This document shows, piece by piece, positions 48,080 through 57,340 of a DNA stretch of 64,000 nt (position 1 is its first letter; the number at the start of each line of letters is the position of its first letter). Under the pieces are notes generated by a model. That model did not search any database, had not been told where the DNA came from, and saw nothing but the letters and a program-made list of their open reading frames with translations. Origin of the DNA: JAHEEL01 sp963715255 (GTDB lineage: Bacteria > Actinomycetota > Acidimicrobiia > Spongiisociales > UBA5794); assembly GCA_963715255.1 (NCBI GenBank), contig CAVQRN010000003.1, forward strand, positions 124,001-188,000, read 5' to 3'. A program made the position numbers and the translations under genes.

Positions 48080-48454
48080 GCACGACGCGGTTCCCAGGCT
48101 GAGTTCGCTCTGGACGCGCTTCGGGAGCCCGGCCACGACGAGGTCGTAGGAGTCGTCGACGAGACCTCCCACGAGTCCGGCCGGCGTCTCGGGTGCGACG
48201 TCCACGGTGATCCAGTGGCGCTTGTTCATGTAGTAGCCCTCGCGGATGAACACGTGCTGGGCGCGGAGCCGCTCCCCTTCCTCGGGGTCGGCCTTCAGTG
48301 TTACGTAGTCGGGAGGGCCATCCATTGCCACGAGAGCGAACATCTTCCCGCGAACTTTGAAGACCGCGGCCTCGGGACCGAAGGGATGCTCGAGGACAGC
48401 GCCCGGTTTCGCCTCACACCAGCCGCAAATAGCCCGCGCATCGACTGAGCTCAT
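47966..48454 (-). CDS. MmcQ/YjbR-family protein with antisense-encoded tail
   Basis: The first 112 residues are a normal YjbR/CyaY-fold protein (CEAKPGAVLEHPFGPEAAVFKV, GKMFALV, VTLKADPEEGERL, YYMNKRHWITVDV, SYDLVVAGLPKR). Such proteins usually end at GLPKR; here translation continues for about 50 residues antisense to the purU 3' end. The tail may follow loss of a stop codon. Predicted DNA-binding or frataxin-like role, unproven. Confidence 0.8.
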   Translation of the reverse strand: MSSVDARAICGWCEAKPGAVLEHPFGPEAAVFKVRGKMFALVAMDGPPDYVTLKADPEEGERLRAQHVFIREGYYMNKRHWITVDVAPETPAGLVGGLVDDSYDLVVAGLPKRVQSELSLGTASCLREHDRSVADEEDALFDVSTDGPGQHQPLDVATRDHH

Positions 48455-48622
48455 TGGATCTCCCTTCGCAATCGGGTCCACATCGACCCTGCCACGATCG
48501 AGTGTCCTCTCCGGATCTGGGTTGTCTCAATAGCCGTTGGCGACGGCAATTGACTGGTCGTGTCAAGCAGTGACGAGAACGCCGCGAGCACGGTGGACGC
48601 TTCCTGGACAAGTGCTGCCTCG

Positions 48623-49057
48623 CTACCAGTAGCGGTATCTCGTCGGTGTGATCCGGATCGGAACCGAGTAGCGCCCGGCGAACCATTCAGGAGTCCAACC
48701 GTACTCGTCCATGACGGGTTCGTACTTGGCGAGGTAGGCGCTGTTTTCGGCGGCAGTCGGTGCGGTCTCGTCCAATCGTGCGGTGCCCTCGACCACCACG
48801 ATGTCTCCCCCCATGCCATTCCCATCGAGGTTCAGCGACACTCGCGTCTTGCTCGTCAGATTCCGAACCCTGGCTGACTCGAGGCTGTAGAGCAGGAATT
48901 CGTCACCATCCCAGAGAAACCAGATCGGGGACGTCTGCGGTGTCCCATCGGCTGCGACGGTTGTCAGCCAACCGATCCGTTCCCGCGCGAGACGCTCGAC
49001 AGCGCGAGGGCCGGCTTCGTCATCAAGATCGATGCGAGCAGTTCCGGTGTGGCTCAT
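48623..49057 (-). CDS. PPOX-class F420-dependent oxidoreductase-like protein
   Basis: 144 residues of the split-barrel flavin/F420-binding fold: RLARERIGWLTTVAADGTPQ, SPIWFLWDGDEFLLYS, RVRNLTSKTRVSLNL and the C-terminal GWTPEWFAGRYSVPIRITPTR (limited to the TIGR03667-like group). F420 use is inferred from family membership and taxon. Confidence 0.85.
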   Translation of the reverse strand: MSHTGTARIDLDDEAGPRAVERLARERIGWLTTVAADGTPQTSPIWFLWDGDEFLLYSLESARVRNLTSKTRVSLNLDGNGMGGDIVVVEGTARLDETAPTAAENSAYLAKYEPVMDEYGWTPEWFAGRYSVPIRITPTRYRYW

Positions 49058-49187
49058 CCGTATCTCCGTTCATCCCGAGAATCTGGCCGGTCTCTCAGGC
49101 AGCGTACTGGCGATAGTCCAGAGACGACGGGCGACTCTGCGCTGTGTCTGATAGTGATGTGGTCGCGGCGGCAGAGTGGCCCGCGTC

Positions 49188-49193
49188 TAGAGT
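49188..49193 (+). promoter_or_regulatory. Probable -10 box (TAGAGT), leaderless gene
   Basis: TAGAGT ends 6 nt before the following ATG with no Shine-Dalgarno sequence. Confidence 0.4.
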
Positions 49194-49199
49194 CCGCTC

Positions 49200-49721
49200 A
49201 TGTCACGTTTCGTCGCGCTTCTTCGCGCCATCAACACGCCACCGAGACATGTGAAGATGGATCGTCTGCGGTCGATCGTCGAGGAAGCGGGATTCGAGAA
49301 TGTTGCCACGTTCATCGCATCGGGCAATGTGATCTTCGACGCTCCCGAGTCAGACGACATCATCGAGCGGCTGGAGCGTGCGCTCTCCGACGGCCTTGGA
49401 TTCGAAGTACCGGTCTTCCTGCGCACGGCAGCTGAAATCGTCGCCGTTGCGAGCCTCAGGCCCTTCGGCGATGTCGAGGACAACCTCGAGATCTCGTTCC
49501 TCCAGGCAGCCCCCAATCCGGAGGATGCGGAGCGGCTCATGGCTGCAACCAATGGCAGTGACCGTCTCGTCGTGACCGGCCGTGAGGTGTACTGGTCGCA
49601 CGTCGGGCCCCGCAGCACGTCGGATCACAGCGAGGCCAGGGTCGTCCGGATGCTCGGTGTGCAGACCACGCAACGCTCGGCGGGAACCGTCCGCCGGATT
49701 GCCGACCGATATTGTCGCTGA
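49200..49721 (+). CDS. DUF1697 protein
   Basis: 173 residues with the DUF1697 start RFVALLRAIN, KMDRLRSIVEEAGF, VATFIASGNVIFD and the C-terminal DRLVVTGREVYW and QTTQRSAGTVRRIADRY. Family function unknown. ATG follows a -10-like box directly. Confidence 0.88.
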   Translation: MSRFVALLRAINTPPRHVKMDRLRSIVEEAGFENVATFIASGNVIFDAPESDDIIERLERALSDGLGFEVPVFLRTAAEIVAVASLRPFGDVEDNLEISFLQAAPNPEDAERLMAATNGSDRLVVTGREVYWSHVGPRSTSDHSEARVVRMLGVQTTQRSAGTVRRIADRYCR

Positions 49722-49746
49722 ACGGGGTGGGCCGCGCCTGAAGCTC

Positions 49747-50868
49747 CTAGGTCGTTCGCGGATCAGACGGTGGGAGATACTCCCGGCCCTTCTGAACGCC
49801 GACGACCATCGCGCCGGCGGTCATATGACCGACGCCTGAGACGATCGCGAGGGCCACGAGACTGCCGAGATCCACGAATGCGCCGCCGAGTACCGGCCCG
49901 AAGGATCTGCCGACGGCCATCAGGCCCTGGGCGTCACCGGCCCGCTCACTCGGGGCGAGCGATCGATCTGACAGCATTTGCAGGACCCAGGGGATGGCCA
50001 TCCAGAAGGCGAAACCCCACCACGCCATACCAATGAAGAAGAACACCGGAGGACCGACAACACTCAGCACGGCGGCCGGTGCAATCGAAGCGATCATCCA
50101 ACCGGGCCATTGATGTCGCGACGACAGGCGAGCGCCCAGCAAACCACCAGCAGCGTTCAGGCTGAACGCCAGCGAGGCTGTCGGACCCGACAGGCCGTGG
50201 ATGTCCCGGGCGACCAGCGTCAGGTTGATGAAGAGGGCTGAGCCGAAGAAGGTGGTGGCGGCGAGCGCAAGCAGCAATATGCGGTTCGATCGGGAGCGAC
50301 TCACCAATCCACGGGTACGTCGTATCCCCGTCACTTCGGCCGTGAGGAGCACGGCCGGGACCGTCGCGAGCGCGAGGAAGAGGTACACGGCGCGATCGCC
50401 GTGGCTGGCGATGAGGGCAAGGAGGGGGGCACCGATGAGCACGGTCACCGGACCCGTCGACGCCACCGCGGCCATGGACGTGTGCTCCTGCATCGCTCTG
50501 GTCCAGGCAAGCCACGTCATCGCACCGGCAGCGAAACCCGCCACCAGGCGGACGGCGACGAGCACGCCGAAGACGCTGGGCAGGACGCTGGCGAGGTTCA
50601 GAAGAACAAGAACGGCGGCGGCGACCTTGAGGATCCGACCATTCGGAGCGAGGATGCGGGGCAGCACGAAGTTGGTTGCGGCGAACGCTCCGACCTGGGC
50701 GACCGACACCAAACCAACGGTGCCTTCAGAGACTCCGTAGCGCTCAGCGATCACGGGAATGAGGAAGGGAGTCGCTGCATACATGAGCGCGACGGCGGAG
50801 GCAGCGGCGACGAGAGCGATCGGAGCATTCCGCCCCGCGGCATAGGCAATACGAGTTGGACCTTGCAC
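49747..50868 (-). CDS. MFS transporter
   Basis: About 373 residues with 11-12 hydrophobic segments (for example PIALVAAASAVALMYAATPFLIPVIA, LVAGFAAGAMTWLAW, ILLLALAATTFFGSALFINL). Motif A is weak. Closest in style to drug/proton antiporters of unknown substrate. The start (GTG) is uncertain because the frame is open for 42 further codons and no ribosome binding site is clear. Confidence 0.8.
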   Translation of the reverse strand: MQGPTRIAYAAGRNAPIALVAAASAVALMYAATPFLIPVIAERYGVSEGTVGLVSVAQVGAFAATNFVLPRILAPNGRILKVAAAVLVLLNLASVLPSVFGVLVAVRLVAGFAAGAMTWLAWTRAMQEHTSMAAVASTGPVTVLIGAPLLALIASHGDRAVYLFLALATVPAVLLTAEVTGIRRTRGLVSRSRSNRILLLALAATTFFGSALFINLTLVARDIHGLSGPTASLAFSLNAAGGLLGARLSSRHQWPGWMIASIAPAAVLSVVGPPVFFFIGMAWWGFAFWMAIPWVLQMLSDRSLAPSERAGDAQGLMAVGRSFGPVLGGAFVDLGSLVALAIVSGVGHMTAGAMVVGVQKGREYLPPSDPRTT

Positions 50869-51022
50869 CTGCGGATTGTGGCAGGGAACTCGTCGAACGA
50901 CGACACACCACTCCCCTCCCCCACGGTCGGCACCGGGTTCAGATGCGACACCGTGGTGTTCCGAGCCTCCCGTCGGCCGATACGATGGGATCAAGCAGCG
51001 ATACGGAGAGGCGGTACCCGGG

Positions 51023-51517
51023 GTGAGCGTGGAGATACACGAGGGAATCGTGGTTCAGGTCTCACAGCGCTTCGACCATCCCCCGGAGATGCTCTTTGCA
51101 GCGTTCACCGAGCCCCGTCTCGCTTCACGGTGGATGTGGGCGGGGCTTGGATCGCAGCCGCATGCCGAGATCGATCTGAGAGTCGGCGGTCGTTACCGGA
51201 TCGCGATCACCGCCGACCCGGACGACGATTCGTGGCCGGGCAGCGAGCGGGCGATGCGCGGCGTGTATCTGCAGATCGAGCCGAATCGCCGCCTTATCTA
51301 CACGCTGCACTGGGACGCGGACGTCGGATACAACCGCCCGTGTCTCGAGTCGATCGATGAGGCAGTCATCGTCGACATCGGGGCGCTCGATGCCGGAAGC
51401 CTTCTCACCTTCACACAGGTCGGCCTCCCCGGTGATGCGACGTCTGCGGAAGCACACGCAGAGGGGATCCAGGCCAGTCTCGTCATGCTCACCGCGCTGC
51501 TGGACGAGCACGCGTGA
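51023..51517 (+). CDS. AHSA1/SRPBCC-family protein
   Basis: 164 residues: VVQVSQRFDHPPEMLFAAFTEPRLASRWMW is the AHSA1 START-like opening, followed by RVGGRYRIAI, GVYLQIEPNRRLIYTLHW and a C-terminal helix. Overlaps the alcohol dehydrogenase gene by GTGA, so the two are coupled. Ligand unknown. Confidence 0.83.
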   Translation: MSVEIHEGIVVQVSQRFDHPPEMLFAAFTEPRLASRWMWAGLGSQPHAEIDLRVGGRYRIAITADPDDDSWPGSERAMRGVYLQIEPNRRLIYTLHWDADVGYNRPCLESIDEAVIVDIGALDAGSLLTFTQVGLPGDATSAEAHAEGIQASLVMLTALLDEHA

Positions 51518-52554
51518 GGGCCGCGCTCTACTCACGTTTCCAGGGCCCGGTGACCATCGCCAATCTGCCGGATCCCGCACCGGCACCAGACGGCGTGGTG
51601 GTGAACGTCGAAGCGACCGGACTGTGTAGGAGCGACTGGCACGGCTGGATGGGCCACGATCCAGACATCGCCCTGCCGCATGTTCCGGGACATGAACTGG
51701 CGGGTACGATCGTCGCCACCGGAGCGGACGTCGCTCGCTGGCGAGTTGGGGATCGCATCACCGTTCCGTTCGTCGCGGGATGCGGCGAGTGTGAACCGTG
51801 CCGTGGAGGGAACGAACAAGTCTGCGAACGACAGTTCCAACCGGGATTCACCGCGTGGGGTTCTTTCGCCGAGTTGGTCGCTCTCCGACATGCGGATGGG
51901 AATCTCGTCGCGATACCCGACGAGATTGATGCCGTCACCGCTGCGACGCTGGGCTGTCGGTTCGCAACCGCGTTTCGGGCGATCGTCGATCAAGGCCGGG
52001 TCCGCCCCGATGAATGGGTCGCAGTACACGGCTGTGGTGGCGTCGGACTCGCAGCGATCATGATTGCCACGGCGTGCGGCGCCCGAGTGGTGGGGATCGA
52101 TCCAGATGACAAAGCGAGAGATCTTGCCGGGTCCCTCGGTGCCACGACCCTGGGCGGTGATTCGGATCCAGATACGATACTGACGGCGCTGAGAGACACG
52201 ACGGGTGGCGGGCCCCATCTCTCCCTCGATGCGATCGGCGATGCTGCCGTCGTCGAGGCCTCGATCATTTCGCTGCGGCCACGAGGACGGCACGTTCAGG
52301 TCGGCCTGCTTCCCGAGAATCAGACCACGATCCCCATGGGGACCGTCATCGCCAGGGAAATCGAGATCCTCGGCAGCCACGGTATGCAGGCGCATCGCTA
52401 CCCCGAGATGATGGGGATGATCCTCGATGGCCGCCTGGAGCCGGGCCGTCTTGTGACCCGCACCATCCCCCTCTCGGAAGTCGTCGAGGCGCTCCCCGAG
52501 ATGGGAATGGTTCAGAGACCGGGCGTGACCGTGATCGATCGACTCGACGCGTGA
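51514..52554 (+). CDS. Zinc-dependent alcohol dehydrogenase family
   Basis: 346-residue medium-chain dehydrogenase. Catalytic zinc: Cys in GLCRSDWHGW, GHELAG and a later Cys; structural zinc: GCGECEPCRGGNEQVC; Rossmann motif HGCGGVGLAAIMIA and IDPDD. NAD-dependent oxidation of an alcohol is expected, substrate unknown. Starts on the stop of the SRPBCC gene. Confidence 0.93.
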   Translation: MRAALYSRFQGPVTIANLPDPAPAPDGVVVNVEATGLCRSDWHGWMGHDPDIALPHVPGHELAGTIVATGADVARWRVGDRITVPFVAGCGECEPCRGGNEQVCERQFQPGFTAWGSFAELVALRHADGNLVAIPDEIDAVTAATLGCRFATAFRAIVDQGRVRPDEWVAVHGCGGVGLAAIMIATACGARVVGIDPDDKARDLAGSLGATTLGGDSDPDTILTALRDTTGGGPHLSLDAIGDAAVVEASIISLRPRGRHVQVGLLPENQTTIPMGTVIAREIEILGSHGMQAHRYPEMMGMILDGRLEPGRLVTRTIPLSEVVEALPEMGMVQRPGVTVIDRLDA

Positions 52555-52558
52555 CTGG

Positions 52559-52564
52559 TAGGGT
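52559..52564 (+). promoter_or_regulatory. Probable -10 box (TAGGGT), leaderless cupin gene
   Basis: TAGGGT ends 6 nt before the ATG with no Shine-Dalgarno sequence. Confidence 0.4.
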
Positions 52565-52570
52565 CGCCGG

Positions 52571-52900
52571 ATGATCAACGAACCGTCCTTCACCGTATTG
52601 GAGAACCTTCTCGACGAGGTCGAGATCCCAGAGAATGGCACCCTCAGTCGCGTTGTGTTCAATGCGGGCGGACTCCGCGTCGTCCTTTTCGCATTCGATA
52701 CCGGCCAGCAACTGACGGACCATTCGGCCACCGTGCCGGCGATCGTCCAGGTCATCAAGGGACGCCTTGAGATCACGCTCGGCGATCAAACGATCGAGAT
52801 CGATCGCGGGTCCTGGATTCATATGGATGCGAACCTCACCCACGCCGTTGTCGCTCTCGAGCCGAGCGTCATGATGCTCACGCTCCAGCGGAGTACATGA
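52571..52900 (+). CDS. Cupin-domain protein
   Basis: 109-residue single cupin barrel: QQLTDHSATVPAIVQVIKGRLEITLGD (cupin motif 1) and GSWIHMDANLTHAVVALEPS (motif 2). Motif 1 has His and Glu; motif 2 keeps His. Metal-binding is likely, function unknown. Confidence 0.85.
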   Translation: MINEPSFTVLENLLDEVEIPENGTLSRVVFNAGGLRVVLFAFDTGQQLTDHSATVPAIVQVIKGRLEITLGDQTIEIDRGSWIHMDANLTHAVVALEPSVMMLTLQRST

Positions 52901-52906
52901 AGCCGA

Positions 52907-53356
52907 TCAACGGGCGGCTCGAGAGACCTCGTACTGCTTGACGAACTCGTCGACGGGCATCGAACGAATCGACTCGGCGATGACATCTGTTGCGAGATCG
53001 CCGGCGGTCTTGAAGCGGAGACACGAGCGTCCCATGTCCAGCTTCTTCCCCGTCTTGAGGTACGTGGCCTTGAACGCCTCTTCGCCGCCCTGGATGAACG
53101 CCACGTTCGTCAGGTAGAGGGCCAGGTGACGCTTCTGGGCGGCAAGGGCGGCAAACATCAGCGGCTTGCGGTTGTACGTGTCGGGGTAGGTCTCGAGCGG
53201 CACCTCGTAGGTGATCATCCCCCACCGCATCACCTCGACGTACCCGGGAGGCAAGTTCTCGAGGATGAGGTCCCGAACGGTCTCGACGTCGCCACGTCGA
53301 TCATCCGGGAGTTCCGCGAGATATTGCGTCACTGTCGTCGCGTCGCTGCTGACCAT
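52907..53356 (-). CDS. DUF1801 protein
   Basis: 149 residues: VTQYLAELPDDRRGDVETVRDLI, EVMRWGMITYEVPL, ALAAQKRHLALYLTN and CLRFKTAGDLATDVI. DUF1801/YdhG proteins have a frataxin-like fold; function uncertain. ATG chosen at MVSSDATTV where family similarity begins. Confidence 0.83.
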   Translation of the reverse strand: MVSSDATTVTQYLAELPDDRRGDVETVRDLILENLPPGYVEVMRWGMITYEVPLETYPDTYNRKPLMFAALAAQKRHLALYLTNVAFIQGGEEAFKATYLKTGKKLDMGRSCLRFKTAGDLATDVIAESIRSMPVDEFVKQYEVSRAAR

Positions 53357-53396
53357 GATCGGGACCCTACCGGCACCTTCGGCGCTTCGGACCCGA

Positions 53397-54489
53397 TTAG
53401 TGCGGCGACGCGAAGACCTTCCCGACCCACATTGCCCGGGCCGTTCGCACCGCAACAGTGATCCATGCGCCGAAGAGGGCAACAACCGCTACCACGTAGA
53501 ACCAGTGGATACTCTCGAACCCGCTCACCTTCCACGCGACGCCGGTGGCGACGGCAAGGGAGCCAAGCGGGAAGGTATATGCCCACCAAGACAGGGCGTA
53601 CGGCAGATCGAGGTCGCGCACGTACGAAATGACGATCACAACGGCCATGACGAATGCCCACGCTGCGAAGCCCCAGGCAGCGAGGATGCCAAGGACCGAG
53701 AACGCTTTGACCGCGTGGGGGTCGATGTCGATCGGAGTCCCAGCCTCGAAGAGGCGCATCATCTTGAACAATGCCACGGCGATGATCGCGGATCGGCGCG
53801 ATCGCGATGAACGACGTGGCTGCGAACTTGCTGACGGGGAGCGACTCGAGCACATATCGCTGATAGACGAGTGAGCCGACGAAGATGAACAGGATCAACC
53901 CGATCCCGAAGCTGGCGATAGAAAGGCCGAACGTCAGTTCGAAACGGTTGGGGTACAGCATCGCCAGTTCGAATCCGGCGACGGGGATGAGGAGTTTCGC
54001 CACCGGAGGGATGAACCATCCGAAGTTGGCGTGGGACAACTCGATCGCGTCGCTGCGGTAGATCTTCGGAAGAACGATGAATGCCGCCAGATAGATCCCG
54101 ATCGAACCGATCAGCCACATCCAGAACGCTATCTCCTGCGATGTGTCCGTCGAGAAGAACATGTCCGGATACTTCAGGAGGTCGAGGGCGATGACCACGA
54201 CGGCGATCGGCATGGTCGGAAAGAAGCTCGCTGCGATCGGGTGGTGAAGATCGGTGCTGACGGCCGCTGGGAACATGAAGAAACGCAGCGTCCACGGGAC
54301 CAAGATCGCAATGAACATCAGTACCGAGACAACGGTGAACGCCGCGGCCACCCCTCGAACCCACGAGCCGGTGAGAAACGAGATCGCGAGCGGTACGACC
54401 GCCGTTCCCATCACCGATGCGAACCACGCCGGGTTGAAGTGCTCGATTGTCTCCGTGAACGTCGGTCGTCCCGCCGTTGGGCCGCTCAC
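53397..54489 (-). CDS. TDT/TehA-SLAC1-family transporter, frameshifted
   Basis: Ten-helix anion or C4-dicarboxylate channel family. The first part has FNPAWFASVMGTAVVPLAI, the MFPAAVSTDLHHPIAASFFPTM-type loop and FGWFIPPVAKLLIPVAG; the second has KAFSVLGILAAWGFAAWAF, LSWWAYTFPLGSLAVATG. Frames change near 53785 (around GATCCGCGATC on the minus strand) and the gene is 3n+1 bases, so one extra base would explain it. GTG start 1 nt after a short upstream frame. Confidence 0.78.
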
Positions 54490-54490
54490 G

Positions 54491-54586
54491 TCAGTTTGTT
54501 CCCACGGGGTTGCCCGCCTCCACGGGAGCCTCAAGGGTCCTCGCGCAAGTGGTGTACCCGGCGGATACGATCACGATTCGGGGCAT
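54491..54586 (-). CDS. Possible 31-residue upstream peptide of the TDT gene
   Basis: AAAGGAG lies 6 nt before ATG and the frame (MPRIVIVSAGYTTCARTLEA...) ends 1 nt before the transporter's GTG. Either a leader peptide coupled to the transporter or a chance frame; not recognised. Confidence 0.4.
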   Translation of the reverse strand: MPRIVIVSAGYTTCARTLEAPVEAGNPVGTN

Positions 54587-54812
54587 CTGAACTCCTTTGT
54601 CGTGGCGAGATGCTGTGCCGTCGATGCCTAACGGAGGATACGCCTTCCGTTCCCGGCCACTACCGTCGGGATGCTCGATGTGCCGTCGCCCGGGGGTCAA
54701 CGCCGGTCCACTGAACCGACACCCGCCCGGGAACGGCAGCCACCGGTGCGAACCCGACTTGATGTCGGGACAGGTCGTGGCAGAATCGCACGGTTCCATA
54801 CTGGAGGATCCC
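54587..54812. other. Divergent intergenic region
   Basis: About 230 nt between the TDT unit and the lipoprotein gene. It ends with GGAGG 5 nt before the TTG start of the latter. Nothing else recognised. Confidence 0.5.
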
Positions 54813-55391
54813 TTGAAACGAACGATGATGCTGCTCGCCGCGCTGGCCCTGGTTGCCACCGCCTGTGCTCAGTCGGAGACTGCCGAGACACCGGCCGCCG
54901 ACGTGCCGCTAGCAACGACCACGACGGCCGCGCCGACCACCACGACGGCCGCGCCGACCACCACGACGGCCGCTCCGGTGACCACCACGACGGCCGCTCC
55001 GGTGACCACCACAACGGCCGCAAACATCGGGATCGTTCCTGGTGATGATCCAGACGTTGATGCGGTGGTGCTTGCCTATCAGATCGTGTTCTCGAGCGAG
55101 ACTCGATATGAGGAGAAGGTTCCCTATCTCGAAGAACCAGACGGCCTCGAAGAAACCGTCGCGATGTACCAGGAGACGGGTGAATCCATGGGTGGAGTGG
55201 CACTCGCTGCTTCAGCGGTGACCATCAACGGCGACACGGCCGACGTGACCTACGACCTGCTCTTCGGCGGCACACCCACCTACCCCGACCTGAGCGGCGA
55301 TGCCGTGCTCCGGGACGGGACGTGGAAGATCACGAGGGACATGTTCTCCGCGATGATGGCGTCCGCACGTGTTGGCTGTCCCACGTCGTGA
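54813..55391 (+). CDS. Lipoprotein with Thr/Ala repeat linker, MTB12-like tail
   Basis: 192 residues from a TTG start with GGAGG. Signal peptide MMLLAALALVATAC gives a lipidated Cys; five TTTTAAP repeats follow (about 40-70), then a small SnoaL/MTB12-like domain (DVDAVVLAYQIVFSSE, VTYDLLFGGTP, VLRDGTWKITRDMF). Its stop overlaps the GTG of the solute-binding protein gene, so it is the first gene of the importer operon; role unknown. Confidence 0.72.
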   Translation: MKRTMMLLAALALVATACAQSETAETPAADVPLATTTTAAPTTTTAAPTTTTAAPVTTTTAAPVTTTTAANIGIVPGDDPDVDAVVLAYQIVFSSETRYEEKVPYLEEPDGLEETVAMYQETGESMGGVALAASAVTINGDTADVTYDLLFGGTPTYPDLSGDAVLRDGTWKITRDMFSAMMASARVGCPTS

Positions 55392-56332
55392 CCTATCGCT
55401 TCCGCTTCGGCGGATTGGGCATCGCGGCGGCACTACTCACCCTCGTGATCTCCGGCTGTTCGGAGTCCCCAGCCGAAACTCCCAACGCGGAGAAGGACAT
55501 CTTCGTTGGGGCTGATGGAGTAGCGATCGATGCTCCCGATACGTCTCGTATCGTGACACTCAGTGGCGATCTCACAGAATTCGTGTTCGAACTCGGCCTT
55601 GGTGCTTCGGTCGTGGCAACCGACGTCACAACCGTCACTCCAGAGGAAGCCGTCATGCTCCCGAAGGTGGGCATCGGCCGATTCCTGTCGGCAGAGGGCG
55701 TGCTGAAGCACAATCCGACGTTGGTGATCGGGGATACCCAGACGGCGCCGGCCACAGCCATCGAACAGGTCCGAGCCGCGGGAGTACCGGTCGCCATCGT
55801 CGATGTGCCGACTACGTTCGACGGTCTCTACGAGAAGGTCACGTCGCTGGGCCTTCTCCTCGACACGTCCACGACCGCCCAGGCGTTGAACGATCGTCTC
55901 CAGAACGAGATCACGTCGGCTTCGGTCGCATCAGGAGACTCGTCCGCCACTCAACGGATTGCCTTTGTCTACACACGGGGCCCAGACGTGATGCTGCTGT
56001 TCGGCGAAGGTATGACGACGACCCCGGTGATCGAAGCCGCCGGCGGTCTCGATGCCGGCGTAGATGCCGGTGTCGAGGGGAATGTCCCCGTGACACCGGA
56101 GGCGCTCGCGGCGGCAGCGCCCGACGTTCTCATAGTCCCCGAGGAGGGGTACGCGGTGCTCGGAGGCATCGAGGGACTCCTTGCGATTCCCGGCGTGAAC
56201 GCGACGCCCGCCGGGAGGAATCGTGCCGTGTTTGCCTATCCCGAAGGTGACATCTTGACCTTCGGGCCGCGAATTGCCGCTTCCATCGAACGGCTCGTCG
56301 CGGATCTCCGCTCGCTCCCAACCGTGCCGTGA
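55388..56332 (+). CDS. hmuT: Heme/siderophore ABC transporter binding lipoprotein
   Basis: 314 residues: signal with lipobox VISGC, then a cobalamin/heme-type binding fold (SRIVTLSGDLTEFVFELGLG, ATDVTTVTPEEAVMLPKVG, VLKHNPTLVIGD, VPTTFDGLYEKV, APDVLIVPEEGY). Gene order T-U-V matches heme uptake (HmuTUV). Heme specificity is inferred from similarity of the cassette; ferric siderophore remains possible. Confidence 0.82.
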   Translation: MTYRFRFGGLGIAAALLTLVISGCSESPAETPNAEKDIFVGADGVAIDAPDTSRIVTLSGDLTEFVFELGLGASVVATDVTTVTPEEAVMLPKVGIGRFLSAEGVLKHNPTLVIGDTQTAPATAIEQVRAAGVPVAIVDVPTTFDGLYEKVTSLGLLLDTSTTAQALNDRLQNEITSASVASGDSSATQRIAFVYTRGPDVMLLFGEGMTTTPVIEAAGGLDAGVDAGVEGNVPVTPEALAAAAPDVLIVPEEGYAVLGGIEGLLAIPGVNATPAGRNRAVFAYPEGDILTFGPRIAASIERLVADLRSLPTVP

Positions 56333-57340
56333 CCCCCGAACCTTCTCCGGCGCGGCTCGCCGTCTGGTTTGGGGTTGGAATCGTGCTTCTGGGCGTCACG
56401 ATGCTCGGTGCTCTCACGCTCGGTGCGTTCTCAATCAGCGCAGGCGACGTCTTCGGCTGGATCGTTGGTTCGGGATCGGACACATCGGATTCCGCAACGT
56501 ATCGAGTACTCACGTCGATCAGACTCCCAAGGGTCCTCGCCGCTGCCGCATTCGGAGCCGCTCTCGCGAGCGTTGGCGTGGTGCTCCAGGGGACGTATCG
56601 CACTCCCCTCGCCGATGCGCATATTCTGGGGTATTCGTCGGCGGCCGGTGTCGGTGCGGCGCTCGGATTCGCCGTGACCCCGGTTGCGGCCTTCCCGGTC
56701 GTGCCCGTTGTTCTTGCGGCCGCCGCCGGAGCCGGCTTCGGGATCGCGGCTGCGGCACTCCGGGCACGGGCAGGCAGCGAGCGGCTGGTTCTCGCCGGCG
56801 TGGCTTTCGGCTTCGCGATGCTCGCCTGGACCGGTCTCTTTGTCCTCATCGTCGACAGCCCACGGGTGCCCACCTTCGTGTTCTTCGTGTTCGGGTCGCT
56901 CAGCGGGACCACCTGGAAGACGCTCGTGGTGGCGACGCTGCGTTCTCGCGCCGTCCGTGTTCGCATTGTGGAGATACGGACCAGGACTCGACTTGTTGGT
57001 CCTCGGCGACCGTGAGGCGCGGTCGCTCGGTTTCGACACCCGGCGGATGATCCCCGCGGTTGTTGCCATCGTCGGGATTGTCGTGGGTGCATCGGTCGTG
57101 CTCGGCGGTGTCGTGGGGTTCATCGGCTTGCTGATTCCGTTCCTGCTCCGGCCGATCATCGGCCCGAGTCACCGCCTCCTGATCCCGGCAGCGGCGATCG
57201 GCGGGGCGATTGCAGTTGTGGTCGCCGACACGCTTGCGCGAACGGTCGCGGCTCCGTCCGAGATTCCGCTCGGGCTGGTCACCGCCGCCGTGGGCGGTCC
57301 GTTCCTTGGATGGCTGCTCCTGAAGAGAGCTCCAACATGA
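56329..57340 (+). CDS. hmuU: FecCD-family heme ABC permease, frameshifted
   Basis: Multi-helix importer subunit: RLPRVLAAAAFGAALASVGVVLQGTYRTPLADAHILG, then VDSPRVPTFVFFVFGSLSGTTW, then in another frame DLLVLGDREARSLGFDTRR, VLGGVVGFIGLLIPFLLRP and PSEIPLGLVTAAVGGPFLGWL. The frames switch near 56955; the gene is 3n+1 bases. All conserved segments remain, so one extra base may be an error. Overlaps both neighbours by 4 nt. Confidence 0.82.
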
